A stretch of DNA of 7,699 bases from Gemmobacter sp. (lineage in GTDB: Bacteria > Pseudomonadota > Alphaproteobacteria > Rhodobacterales > Rhodobacteraceae), in contig DOMY01000128.1 in the NCBI GenBank assembly GCA_003509785.1, positions 1,469 to 9,167 of the forward strand. Direction: 5' to 3'. The notes beneath the pieces are model-generated. The model made no database searches, was not told the origin of the DNA, and saw only the letters and a program-made list of their open reading frames with translations. The position numbers and the translations under genes are program-made. Shown here piece after piece: positions 1 to 5,355 of this stretch (positions are counted from its first letter, which is position 1; the number at the start of each line of letters is the position of its first letter).

Positions 1-99
1 GCCGAAGACCAGAACGACAAAGGCCACCAGCACAACGCCCAGACCGACATTGCGGCCGAAACGGCGTTTGTAGATTTCATGTTCCGGTTTGAATACCAT
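1..99 (-). CDS. CoxF-like small membrane protein of the cytochrome oxidase cluster (partial, N-terminus only)
   Basis: Only the first 33 codons are in the window; the gene continues past base 1. The start is an ATG one base after the ctaB TAA stop. A strong Shine-Dalgarno GGGAGG at 108-113 lies inside the end of ctaB, eight bases from the ATG, so the two genes are translationally linked. The visible protein begins MVFKPEHEIYKRRFGRNVG: a charged, basic head followed from about residue 17 by a hydrophobic stretch that looks like one membrane helix. In alphaproteobacterial aa3 oxidase operons a short one-helix ORF (often named CoxF) lies between ctaB and ctaG, and position and shape match that. 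Its biochemical role is not clear to me. The next gene outside the window would be expected to be ctaG (cox11), which is inference. Confidence 0.72.
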   Translation of the reverse strand, partial: MVFKPEHEIYKRRFGRNVGLGVVLVAFVVLVFG

Positions 100-100
100 C

Positions 101-1045
101 TTACCAGCCTCCCAGGCCCCAGGGTTTCAGCGCGGCTTCCGCAAGAAACGCCCCGAAATGCAGGAAAAGATACAGCAGCGAGAATTTGAACACCGACTTT
201 TCGGTTGCATAGCCATCGGCTTCGGCCTGCGTCTCATCGCGCCGCCAGATCCGCCAGGCGCCCCAGAGGAAGCCCAGGTTCAGCACAGCCGATACCGCCA
301 GATAGACCGGGCCGCCAATCGCGGTGAAGCCCGCGCCAATCGCCACCGGCACCAGGGCAACCGTATAGGCCAGAATGTGATTGCGGGTGACGCGCTTGCC
401 ATGCGTCACGGTCAGCATCGGCACACCGGCCTTTTCGTAGTCACTGTTCATGAACAGCGCCAGAGACCAGAAATGCGGCGGCGTCCAGACGAAGATCAGC
501 AGGAACATCAGGCAGGCTTCGACAGAAACCGACCCGGTTGCCGCCACCCAGCCCACCATGGGCGGAAAAGCCCCTGCCGCGCCACCGATCACGATGTTCT
601 GCGGGGTCGAGCGTTTCAGCCACATCGAATAGACGACGGCATAAAAGAAGATGGTGAAGGCCAGCAGCGCCGCCGCCTGCCAGTTGGCGGCCAGCGCCAG
701 CATCATCACCGAAAGCCCGGAAAGCGCGATGCCAATGCCCAAGGCCTCGCCGGGCTGCACCCGGCCCGAAGGGATCGGGCGGCTTTGCGTGCGGCGCATC
801 ACCACGTCGATATCGGCATCCCACCACATGTTCAGCGCGCCCGACGCCCCTGCCCCCAGCGCAATGAACAGGACGCTGGTGAAGGCCACGAAGGGATGCA
901 CAGACACGGGCGCCACAAGCAGGCCCACCAAGGCGGTGAACACCACCAGAGACATGACACGCGGCTTCAGCAGGGCGACATAATCGCCGAAGCCCGCTTC
1001 CAGCGGTGCTGTCTCGCTCATGCCATTGGCGTTCATGTCGCTCAT
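101..1045 (-). CDS. ctaB: Protoheme IX farnesyltransferase (heme O synthase)
   Basis: This integral membrane prenyltransferase of the UbiA superfamily (CtaB/CyoE/Cox10) attaches the farnesyl group of farnesyl diphosphate to heme B to give heme O, the precursor of heme A for the aa3 oxidase. The protein is 314 residues, normal for the family. Visible marks are KPRV at residues 27-30, the first Asp-rich motif N72-x3-D76-x-D78-x-D80 followed by RRTQSRPIP, the LKRSTPQN region near 143-150, TPPHFW at 188-193 and DYEKAGVPML at 202-211. Several hydrophobic helices run from residue 32 to the C-terminus. The ATG at 1045 is preceded by AAGGA eight bases upstream; in-frame Met at residues 4 and 9 are possible but have no better ribosome site. 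It follows coxB on the same strand after 73 bases and abuts the CoxF-like gene, so a shared transcript is likely. Confidence 0.95.
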   Translation of the reverse strand: MSDMNANGMSETAPLEAGFGDYVALLKPRVMSLVVFTALVGLLVAPVSVHPFVAFTSVLFIALGAGASGALNMWWDADIDVVMRRTQSRPIPSGRVQPGEALGIGIALSGLSVMMLALAANWQAAALLAFTIFFYAVVYSMWLKRSTPQNIVIGGAAGAFPPMVGWVAATGSVSVEACLMFLLIFVWTPPHFWSLALFMNSDYEKAGVPMLTVTHGKRVTRNHILAYTVALVPVAIGAGFTAIGGPVYLAVSAVLNLGFLWGAWRIWRRDETQAEADGYATEKSVFKFSLLYLFLHFGAFLAEAALKPWGLGGW

Positions 1046-1067
1046 CTTCGTCGTCCTTCGGTTGGAT

Positions 1068-1098
1068 CAGACGGCGCAGGCCATGCCCGCGCCGTCTG
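1068..1098 (-). repeat. Intercistronic 10-bp perfect inverted repeat between coxB and ctaB
   Basis: The arms 1068-1077 and 1089-1098 are perfect reverse complements (CAGACGGCGC on the plus strand) around an 11-base loop, in which three more pairs can form after one mismatch. There is no T-tract on the transcript side, so it does not look like a simple terminator. A hairpin here in the coxB-ctaB mRNA could stabilise the coxB part or reduce read-through so that subunit II is made in excess of the assembly enzyme. That role is inference. Confidence 0.55.
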
Positions 1099-1118
1099 CC
1101 TGCCTTCGTGTCTGCAGA

Positions 1119-2006
1119 TCAGTTGTTGGCCGCGACCTGAATGGTTTGCGGTGCGGCGATCGACGACAGCTGCACATTGCCTTCCTTGGCCTGTGCCAGC
1201 CAGGCGGCGTAACGCTCTTCCGACACGACCTTCACAGTGATCGGCATATAGGCATGGTCCTTGCCGCACAGTTCGGAGCACTGGCCGAAGAACACGCCTT
1301 CGGTATCAGCCTTGAACCACAGCTGCGCCAGACGGCCGGGCACCGCATCCTGCTTCACGCCGAATGCCGGGATCGTCCAGGAGTGGATCACATCCGCCGC
1401 CGTCACCTGCATCACGACAGTCTTGCCGATGGGCAGAACGATGGCGGTGTCGGTGGCCAGCAGCCAGTCGCCTTCGCTGTAGCCATATTCGGCCAGCTGA
1501 TCTTTCTGCAGCAGGAAAGATTCAAAGGCCACCGGCTCGGCACCCTCTTCCACCGGCGTGATGCCGTCCTGCACATATTCATAGCCCCAGTACCACTGGT
1601 AGCCGGTCACCTTGATGGTGATATCCGCCTCAGGAATTTCCTGCTGCTTGAACAGCACCGGCAGCGAGAAGGCGCCGATCACGACCAGAATCAGGATCGG
1701 AACCACGGTCCAGATGATTTCGACCGGGGTGTTATGGGTGAAGGTCGCAGGCTTCGGATTGGCGCGGCGATTGAAGCGCACGAAGCTGTATATCATCAGC
1801 GCCGTGACGAAGATCACGATGGCGGTGATGATATACAGCAGGAAATGGTCCAGCCACTGCAGCTCGCGGGCCAGTTCGGTGGCCGGCGGCTGGAACCCCA
1901 GCTTGCCGTCCACCGGGCGGCCGATCACCGGCAGTTCCTGCGCAAAAGCCGCACCCGCGGCGGTCATGCCCAGAGCGAAACCGCAAAGGTTCTTCATGAG
2001 TCGCAT
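1119..2006 (-). CDS. coxB: Cytochrome c oxidase (aa3-type) subunit II precursor
   Basis: Also called ctaC. Subunit II takes electrons from cytochrome c through the dinuclear CuA centre and passes them to heme a in subunit I. The 295-residue precursor has a basic start, a hydrophobic core and a likely signal peptidase I site after AFA (about residue 22), giving a mature protein starting with Gln as in Paracoccus. Two membrane helices follow (about 53-77 and 98-118), then the periplasmic cupredoxin domain. CuA ligands are all present: H208, C243, E245, C247, H251, M254. The aromatic electron-entry patch YQWYW is at 136-140, and E96 in HNTPVE matches the glutamate at the K-proton-channel mouth. 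The loop after GYEY, around 145-165, is about ten residues longer than I recall in Paracoccus. The start at 2006 has only a weak GGGA; Met4 has none. It heads the visible cox cluster. Confidence 0.96.
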   Translation of the reverse strand: MRLMKNLCGFALGMTAAGAAFAQELPVIGRPVDGKLGFQPPATELARELQWLDHFLLYIITAIVIFVTALMIYSFVRFNRRANPKPATFTHNTPVEIIWTVVPILILVVIGAFSLPVLFKQQEIPEADITIKVTGYQWYWGYEYVQDGITPVEEGAEPVAFESFLLQKDQLAEYGYSEGDWLLATDTAIVLPIGKTVVMQVTAADVIHSWTIPAFGVKQDAVPGRLAQLWFKADTEGVFFGQCSELCGKDHAYMPITVKVVSEERYAAWLAQAKEGNVQLSSIAAPQTIQVAANN

Positions 2007-2052
2007 GTTCGTATCCCGTTCGAAGTGCGGCTTAGTGTCCGCTTCTCGGCCA

Positions 2053-2069
2053 TGCCCGAAGTTCGGGCA
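2053..2069. promoter_or_regulatory. 17-bp palindrome upstream of coxB
   Basis: TGCCCGAA and TTCGGGCA flank a single central base, making a perfect 8+1+8 palindrome 47 bases upstream of the coxB start codon. It may be the operator of a dimeric regulator or, if transcribed, a small hairpin (six pairs, five-base loop) in the coxB leader. I do not recognise it as a named operator. The symmetry is directly visible; the function is inference. Confidence 0.35.
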
Positions 2070-2077
2070 GAATCCCG

Positions 2078-2107
2078 TTGTTTATGATGATCTTGAAACC
2101 ATATTAG
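2078..2107 (+). promoter_or_regulatory. tldD: Possible promoter for tldD
   Basis: TTGTTT at 2078-2083 and TATTAG at 2102-2107 with an 18-base spacer resemble a weak sigma-70 promoter of the alphaproteobacterial kind, where TTG is the best kept part of the -35 box. It would start RNA near 2114, about 60 bases before the tldD ATG, putting the FNR-type box downstream of the start site. On the opposite strand the same patch reads TAATAT at 2106-2101, a possible coxB -10 box without a good -35. Both are weak matches. Confidence 0.22.
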
Positions 2108-2131
2108 GCAGGCGCCAGCAAGCAAAACCGT

Positions 2132-2146
2132 GCGACAATCCGCCAC
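2132..2146 (-). promoter_or_regulatory. Weak RegA/PrrA/RegR-like box
   Basis: On the minus strand these 15 bases read GTGGCGGATTGTCGC. Against the RegR box consensus as I remember it (GNGRCRTTNNGNCGC) they match nine of eleven fixed positions; the central TT is not matched. RegBA/PrrBA redox regulation of aa3 oxidase genes is known in related bacteria, so a site between coxB and its neighbour would make sense. A partial match to a degenerate consensus in GC-rich DNA can easily be chance. Confidence 0.18.
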
Positions 2147-2149
2147 CGT

Positions 2150-2163
2150 TTGATCAGGATCAA
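2150..2163. promoter_or_regulatory. FNR/FnrL-type binding site
   Basis: The sequence TTGATCAGGATCAA is a perfect TTGAT-N4-ATCAA palindrome, the core consensus for FNR-family regulators such as FnrL/FnrP that respond to low oxygen. It lies 9 bases before the tldD ATG, and its last two bases are part of the AAGGA ribosome site at 2162-2166. A bound protein there would block transcription into tldD. Seen from coxB, the centre is 150 bases upstream of the start codon, a position from which it could act on the oxidase promoter. The match is direct; occupancy is inference. Confidence 0.6.
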
Positions 2164-2172
2164 GGACAGACC

Positions 2173-3594
2173 ATGACCGCCAACGCCTTCCGCCCGTTCG
2201 ACATGTTACTGGATGAGGCCGTGGCTCTTGCCATTCTGCGACAGACTGTCGCAGGCGCTGATGACGGCGAACTCTACCTGGAACGCAAGCGATCAGAGGC
2301 GCTGGTGCTGGATGATCGCCGTGTGAAAACCGCCTCTTACGATGCCTCCGAAGGCTTTGGCCTGCGGGCCGTGAAGGGCGAGGTGGCAGGCTATGCCCAT
2401 TCCACCGAGATTTCCGAAAGCGCGCTGCGCCGCGCCGCCGAAACTGCGCGGTTGGCCGTGGGGGATGGTGGCGGCACGCTGGCCGATGCGCCCCAGGGCA
2501 CCAATGTGAAGCTTTACACCGATGCCGATCCGATGCTGGACGCGAGCTTTGCGGGCAAGATCGACCTGCTGCGCGAAATCGACGCCTTCACCCGCGCGCT
2601 TGATCCCCGGGTTGTGCAGGTTTCGGCCACCCTGTCCGCCGGCCTGCAGGAGGTAGAGATCCTGCGCCCCGAAGGCCTGCGCTTTTCCGACATCCGGCCG
2701 ATGGCGCGGCTGAACATCTCGGTCATCGTGGAACAGGGCGGGCGGCGCGAAAGCGGTGGCCATGGCGGCGGCGGGCGCTTCGGGCTGGCCGGTCTGATGG
2801 AGCCCGCCTTCTGGCAGGCGGCCGCGCGCGAGGCCTTGCGCATCGCGCTGGTCAACCTGGATGCTGTGCCCGCGCCTGCAGGCATGATGGATATCCTGCT
2901 GGGCCCGGGCTGGCCCGGCATCCTGCTGCACGAAGCCATCGGCCACGGGCTGGAAGGCGATTTCAACCGCAAGGGCACCTCGGCCTTTTCCGGCCTGATG
3001 GGCCAGCCGATCGCGGCGCCGGGCGTTACCGTGCTGGATGATGGCACGATCCCCGACCGCCGCGGCTCGATCTCGGTGGATGACGAAGGGACGCCTTCGG
3101 GAAAGAACGTGCTGATCGAGGATGGCATCCTGACGGGCTATATGCAGGATCGGCAAAACGCCCGACTGATGGGCGTGGCCCCCACCGGAAACGGGCGGCG
3201 CGAAAGTTTTGCCCATATCCCGATGCCGCGCATGACCAATACCTACATGCTGGATGGTACGGCCGATCCGGCAGGCATGGTCGGCGATCTGAAGGATGGC
3301 ATCTGGGCCGTGGGCTTCGGCGGCGGGCAGGTCGATATCACCAGCGGCAAGTTCGTCTTCAGCTGCACCGAGGCTTACCGCGTGCAGAACGGCAAGATCG
3401 GCGCCCCGGTGAAAGGGGCCACGCTGATCGGGGATGGCGCCACTGCGCTGAAGAACATCCGTGCTAAAGGCAATGACATGAAGCTTGATCCCGGTATCGG
3501 CAATTGCGGCAAGGCCGGGCAGTGGGTGCCGGTGGGCGTGGGCCAGCCCTCGCTGCTGATTGGCGGGCTGACGGTGGGCGGTTCCGCCGCCTGA
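2173..3594 (+). CDS. tldD: TldD, metalloprotease subunit of the TldD/TldE (PmbA) complex
   Basis: TldD is the catalytic, zinc-binding half of a cytoplasmic heterodimer with TldE/PmbA. In E. coli the pair degrades unfolded peptides and is known for maturing microcin B17 and for degrading the antitoxin CcdA. The protein is 473 residues, the usual length. The zinc-site motif HEAIGH (the family's HExxxH) is at 253-258 inside LLHEAIGHGLEGDF, and the C-terminal ligand cysteine is C445 in GNCGKAGQ. A glycine-rich patch RESGGHGGGGR spans 192-202, and FVFSCTEAY at 394-402 is typical of the family. The ATG at 2173 is chosen because AAGGA (2162-2166) sits six bases upstream and homologs begin near here; the frame stays open upstream without family resemblance. 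It is divergent from coxB. No tldE is in the window, so the partner must be encoded elsewhere. Confidence 0.95.
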   Translation: MTANAFRPFDMLLDEAVALAILRQTVAGADDGELYLERKRSEALVLDDRRVKTASYDASEGFGLRAVKGEVAGYAHSTEISESALRRAAETARLAVGDGGGTLADAPQGTNVKLYTDADPMLDASFAGKIDLLREIDAFTRALDPRVVQVSATLSAGLQEVEILRPEGLRFSDIRPMARLNISVIVEQGGRRESGGHGGGGRFGLAGLMEPAFWQAAAREALRIALVNLDAVPAPAGMMDILLGPGWPGILLHEAIGHGLEGDFNRKGTSAFSGLMGQPIAAPGVTVLDDGTIPDRRGSISVDDEGTPSGKNVLIEDGILTGYMQDRQNARLMGVAPTGNGRRESFAHIPMPRMTNTYMLDGTADPAGMVGDLKDGIWAVGFGGGQVDITSGKFVFSCTEAYRVQNGKIGAPVKGATLIGDGATALKNIRAKGNDMKLDPGIGNCGKAGQWVPVGVGQPSLLIGGLTVGGSAA

Positions 3595-3622
3595 CCCGCG
3601 TGCGGGATGTTTCCGGCAGAGC

Positions 3623-3639
3623 GGGGCGCTTTGCGCCCC
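3623..3639 (+). terminator. Terminator-like hairpin after tldD
   Basis: A perfect 7-bp stem, GGGGCGC with GCGCCCC, closes a TTT loop 29 bases after the tldD stop codon. It is very stable but followed by CGTGCC rather than a T-run, so termination would be weak or factor-assisted. It is the natural end point for the tldD transcript. Confidence 0.5.
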
Positions 3640-3685
3640 CGTGCCGATCAGTCTTGAACCAGTGGCGCCCGATCGCCCCCCCCGG

Positions 3686-3745
3686 CAGGATATTTAGACC
3701 AAGATAAAAGCAGGCATACTCCTTTATCTTGGCCCCAATATCCTG
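3686..3745. repeat. 60-base two-segment inverted repeat (REP-like intergenic hairpin)
   Basis: Outer arms CAGGATATT (3686-3694) and AATATCCTG (3737-3745) and inner arms CCAAGATAAA (3699-3708) and TTTATCTTGG (3723-3732) are both perfect. They are separated by symmetric 4-base internal loops (TAGA and CCCC) and closed by a 14-base apex loop. C-run and G-run flanks (3680-3683 with 3746-3749) can lengthen the stem past a GG bulge. It lies between two convergent genes, so it may act as a two-way terminator. The half-motif, a CAGGATATT block and then CCAAGATAAA after four bases, resembles intergenic sequences I recall as common in Rhodobacterales; here two copies face each other. That family link is from memory. 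Confidence 0.65.
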
Positions 3746-3766
3746 GGGGTGAGGCCGCAGGCCGAG

Positions 3767-3779
3767 GGGGCAAAGCCCC
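3767..3779 (-). terminator. Terminator-like hairpin at the end of the flavin hydroxylase gene
   Basis: GGGGC and GCCCC pair around a three-base loop (TTT in the transcript). The stem's first G is the last base of the TAG stop codon at 3781-3779, so the hairpin forms immediately as translation ends. A second short repeat (GGCC around three bases, 3753-3763) and then the 60-base inverted repeat follow. No T-run is present, as in the hairpin after tldD. Confidence 0.4.
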
Positions 3780-4975
3780 TATCTGACCCCGATCCCCGCC
3801 CGCATCAGCCCGCGCCGCACCGGCGCCACCGAATACAGCGCATCCAGCGCGGTGGCCCGCATGTCGCGCAAGGGCTGCGCCCCGATCTGCGAGGCACGGT
3901 TCAACAGGTCGATTCCCATCACCCGGGTCTGCACATCCAGATGCCGCTTGCGGTGATAGGCGTCCAGCATGGCGGGGCTGCCCAGCCCGGCGCGGTCGGC
4001 CATAGCCAGGTCCAGCAGCGCCGTCAGATCCGCGAGGCTCATGTTCAGGCCCTGCGCGCCGATCGGCGGCATGACATGCGCGGCTTCGGCCATCAGCGCC
4101 GTGCGTTCGCCTGCCATTCTTTCGGCAATCTGGGCGATGATCGGCCAGGCGGTGAGACGGCTTTCCAGCTTGAGCGGCCCCAGCAGGCCGCAGCTGCGGT
4201 CCATCATCTCGGCTTCGAACTCGGCAGCGGGCAAAGTCAGTCGGCGGTCGACCTCGGCGGCGTGATCCATCCAGACCACGGCAGAGCAGGGGCGGCCATC
4301 CCGGTCAGGCAGCGGCACAAAGGTGAACGGCCCGCCAGAGCGGTGAATTTCGGTCGAGACATTGTCATGCGGGATCGGATGGCTGGTGGCAAAGGCCAGC
4401 GCCTTCTGGCCATAGCGCAGGGTCCTGACCTTGATCCCCAGCGCCTGCCGCACCATGCTGCCCCGGCCATCGGCCCCGATCAGCAGCCGGGCGGCGATCC
4501 GCCGGCCATCGCTCAATGTCACCAGCGCCTCGGTGGACCGGGTCAGCACGGCGGTGGTGGCGAGGCCCGGCAGAAAGGTGACATCCGGCAGTTCGGCCAT
4601 CCGCGCCAGCATCTCGCGCCGCAGCAACCAGTTGGGCAGGTTCCAGCCAAAGGGTTTGTCTGACAGATCGGCTGCGTTGAAATCCTTGATGACCCGCGGT
4701 TCGGCCACGGGGCCACCGGCATCGACGATGCGCATGATCTGCAGGGCCGCAGCATGGGGGGCCAGCCGCGCCCAAAGCCCTGCAGCCTCCAGCACCGGGA
4801 TGGAGGGGTGCAGGAAGGCCGTGGTGCGCAGATCGGAGCCCGTCGCCCTGGCCTCGGTGACCGGCGGATCGGGCTCGACACAGATCACGCGGAAGCCCGC
4901 CGCCCCAAAGGCACAGGCTGCGGCCAGACCGGCGATTCCGCCGCCGGAAATCAGAATGTCGGTGGTGTCACGCAT
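3779..4975 (-). CDS. UbiH/UbiF/COQ6-family FAD-dependent hydroxylase, probably ubiquinone biosynthesis
   Basis: This 398-residue class A flavoprotein monooxygenase most likely hydroxylates the aromatic ring of a polyprenylated ubiquinone precursor with NAD(P)H and O2, in the cytoplasm or at the inner membrane face. Domains in order are the N-terminal dinucleotide fold with GGGIAG at 11-16 and E34 ending the second strand, the GADG motif at 167-170, and the second FAD motif AEAAHVMPPIGAQGLNMS at 296-313. That last motif has Glu (E297) where UbiH and UbiF of E. coli have the Asp of GDAAH. From memory, the EAAH...PPIGAQGLN form is common in alphaproteobacterial members, including UbiL-like enzymes. 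Which ring carbon is modified cannot be told from sequence, so I give no symbol. The ATG at 4975 has GGGAG six bases upstream. It follows the small membrane gene by 67 bases on the same strand and ends in a hairpin. Confidence 0.85.
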   Translation of the reverse strand: MRDTTDILISGGGIAGLAAACAFGAAGFRVICVEPDPPVTEARATGSDLRTTAFLHPSIPVLEAAGLWARLAPHAAALQIMRIVDAGGPVAEPRVIKDFNAADLSDKPFGWNLPNWLLRREMLARMAELPDVTFLPGLATTAVLTRSTEALVTLSDGRRIAARLLIGADGRGSMVRQALGIKVRTLRYGQKALAFATSHPIPHDNVSTEIHRSGGPFTFVPLPDRDGRPCSAVVWMDHAAEVDRRLTLPAAEFEAEMMDRSCGLLGPLKLESRLTAWPIIAQIAERMAGERTALMAEAAHVMPPIGAQGLNMSLADLTALLDLAMADRAGLGSPAMLDAYHRKRHLDVQTRVMGIDLLNRASQIGAQPLRDMRATALDALYSVAPVRRGLMRAGIGVR

Positions 4976-5042
4976 CGGCTGCTCCCTCTTCCATCAGACA
5001 TAGGGCAGCGCGGCGGTGCCGTCCACGCGACATGGCGTCAGA

Positions 5043-5276
5043 TCAGCCCAGCGTGATGGCGATCAGGATGCAGAACATCACTGGCACGAAGCCCACGGCG
5101 GTCAGCGCCAGCGCCATGATGCCCCATTTCATCACGGCCAGCACCACGCAGGTGACGAAGATCACCAGCAGATAGAACACCATGTTGATGTCGCGTTCGA
5201 TGTCGCGGGCGATGAACCCCACCAGCGGCAGCCGGCCGGGCAGCGAGGAAGAGGCGGTGAGCGGCAGGTCGGTCAT
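5043..5276 (-). CDS. Small two-helix membrane protein of unknown function
   Basis: I do not recognise this 77-residue protein. It begins MTDLPLTASSSLPGRLP, then a charged segment ARDIERDIN (about 21-29), then two hydrophobic stretches at about 30-46 and 50-75 separated by MKWG, ending ITLG. This predicts a two-helix inner membrane hairpin with a short soluble head. The ATG at 5276 is preferred over an in-frame ATG 54 bases upstream because CAGGAG lies six bases before it, and the upstream extension (MDSCLPHRH) has no membrane or coding look. It lies between a 5'-nucleotidase and a ubiquinone-type hydroxylase, all on the minus strand with gaps of 79 and 67 bases, so one transcript is plausible. 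A link to quinone hydroxylation would be inference from context only. The strong ribosome site and clear helices make a real gene likely. Confidence 0.8.
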   Translation of the reverse strand: MTDLPLTASSSLPGRLPLVGFIARDIERDINMVFYLLVIFVTCVVLAVMKWGIMALALTAVGFVPVMFCILIAITLG

Positions 5277-5280
5277 TGCG

Positions 5281-5301
5281 GTCTCCTGTTTGGCCGGAGA
5301 C
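5281..5301 (-). promoter_or_regulatory. Ribosome-binding-site hairpin upstream of the small membrane protein
   Basis: In the minus-strand RNA, GTCTCC (5301-5296) can pair perfectly with GGAGAC (5286-5281) across a nine-base loop. The second arm contains most of the AGGAG ribosome site of the 77-residue membrane protein. Folding would hide the site, allowing translational control. Six pairs in GC-rich DNA can be chance. Confidence 0.3.
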
Positions 5302-5308
5302 ATATGGC

Positions 5309-5338
5309 GATGCGGCAAACATGAATCCACGCCGCATC
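5309..5338 (-). repeat. Intercistronic 8-bp inverted repeat after the 5'-nucleotidase gene
   Basis: GATGCGGC (5309-5316) and GCCGCATC (5331-5338) are perfect reverse complements around a 14-base loop, 17 bases beyond the nucleotidase stop codon. There is no T-run. It resembles the coxB-ctaB repeat in position: a hairpin between two co-directional genes, which may stabilise or partly end the upstream message. Confidence 0.4.
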
Positions 5339-5355
5339 TTGTCGCAGTCAGCCCG

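Noticed and set aside
89..1240. Long plus-strand open frame of 383 codons opposite ctaB
   Set aside because: Its product is rich in Arg, His and Gln with no recognisable domain, and it lies antisense to clear ctaB and coxB coding sequence. GC-rich codon bias keeps antisense frames open.
2012..2079. Repeated ATCCCGTT (at 2012 and 2072) in the coxB leader
   Set aside because: Only eight bases and two copies; not enough to claim a direct-repeat binding site.
1612..2172. Upstream extension of the tldD frame to an ATG at 1612
   Set aside because: The extension overlaps coxB antisense and would add about 187 residues with no family resemblance; the ATG at 2173 has a good ribosome site and gives the normal TldD length.
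3749..4663. Plus-strand frame of 304 codons opposite the flavin hydroxylase
   Set aside because: Low-complexity His/Gln/Arg-rich product, antisense to a gene with intact FAD motifs.
4968..5033. Minus-strand 21-codon ORF whose TGA overlaps the start of the flavin hydroxylase
   Set aside because: The stop/start overlap hints at a leader peptide, but it has no ribosome site and no conserved-looking sequence, so chance is more likely.
5277..5330. Longer start for the small membrane protein at 5330
   Set aside because: The added 18 residues have no membrane or family character, while AGGAG is placed correctly for the ATG at 5276.
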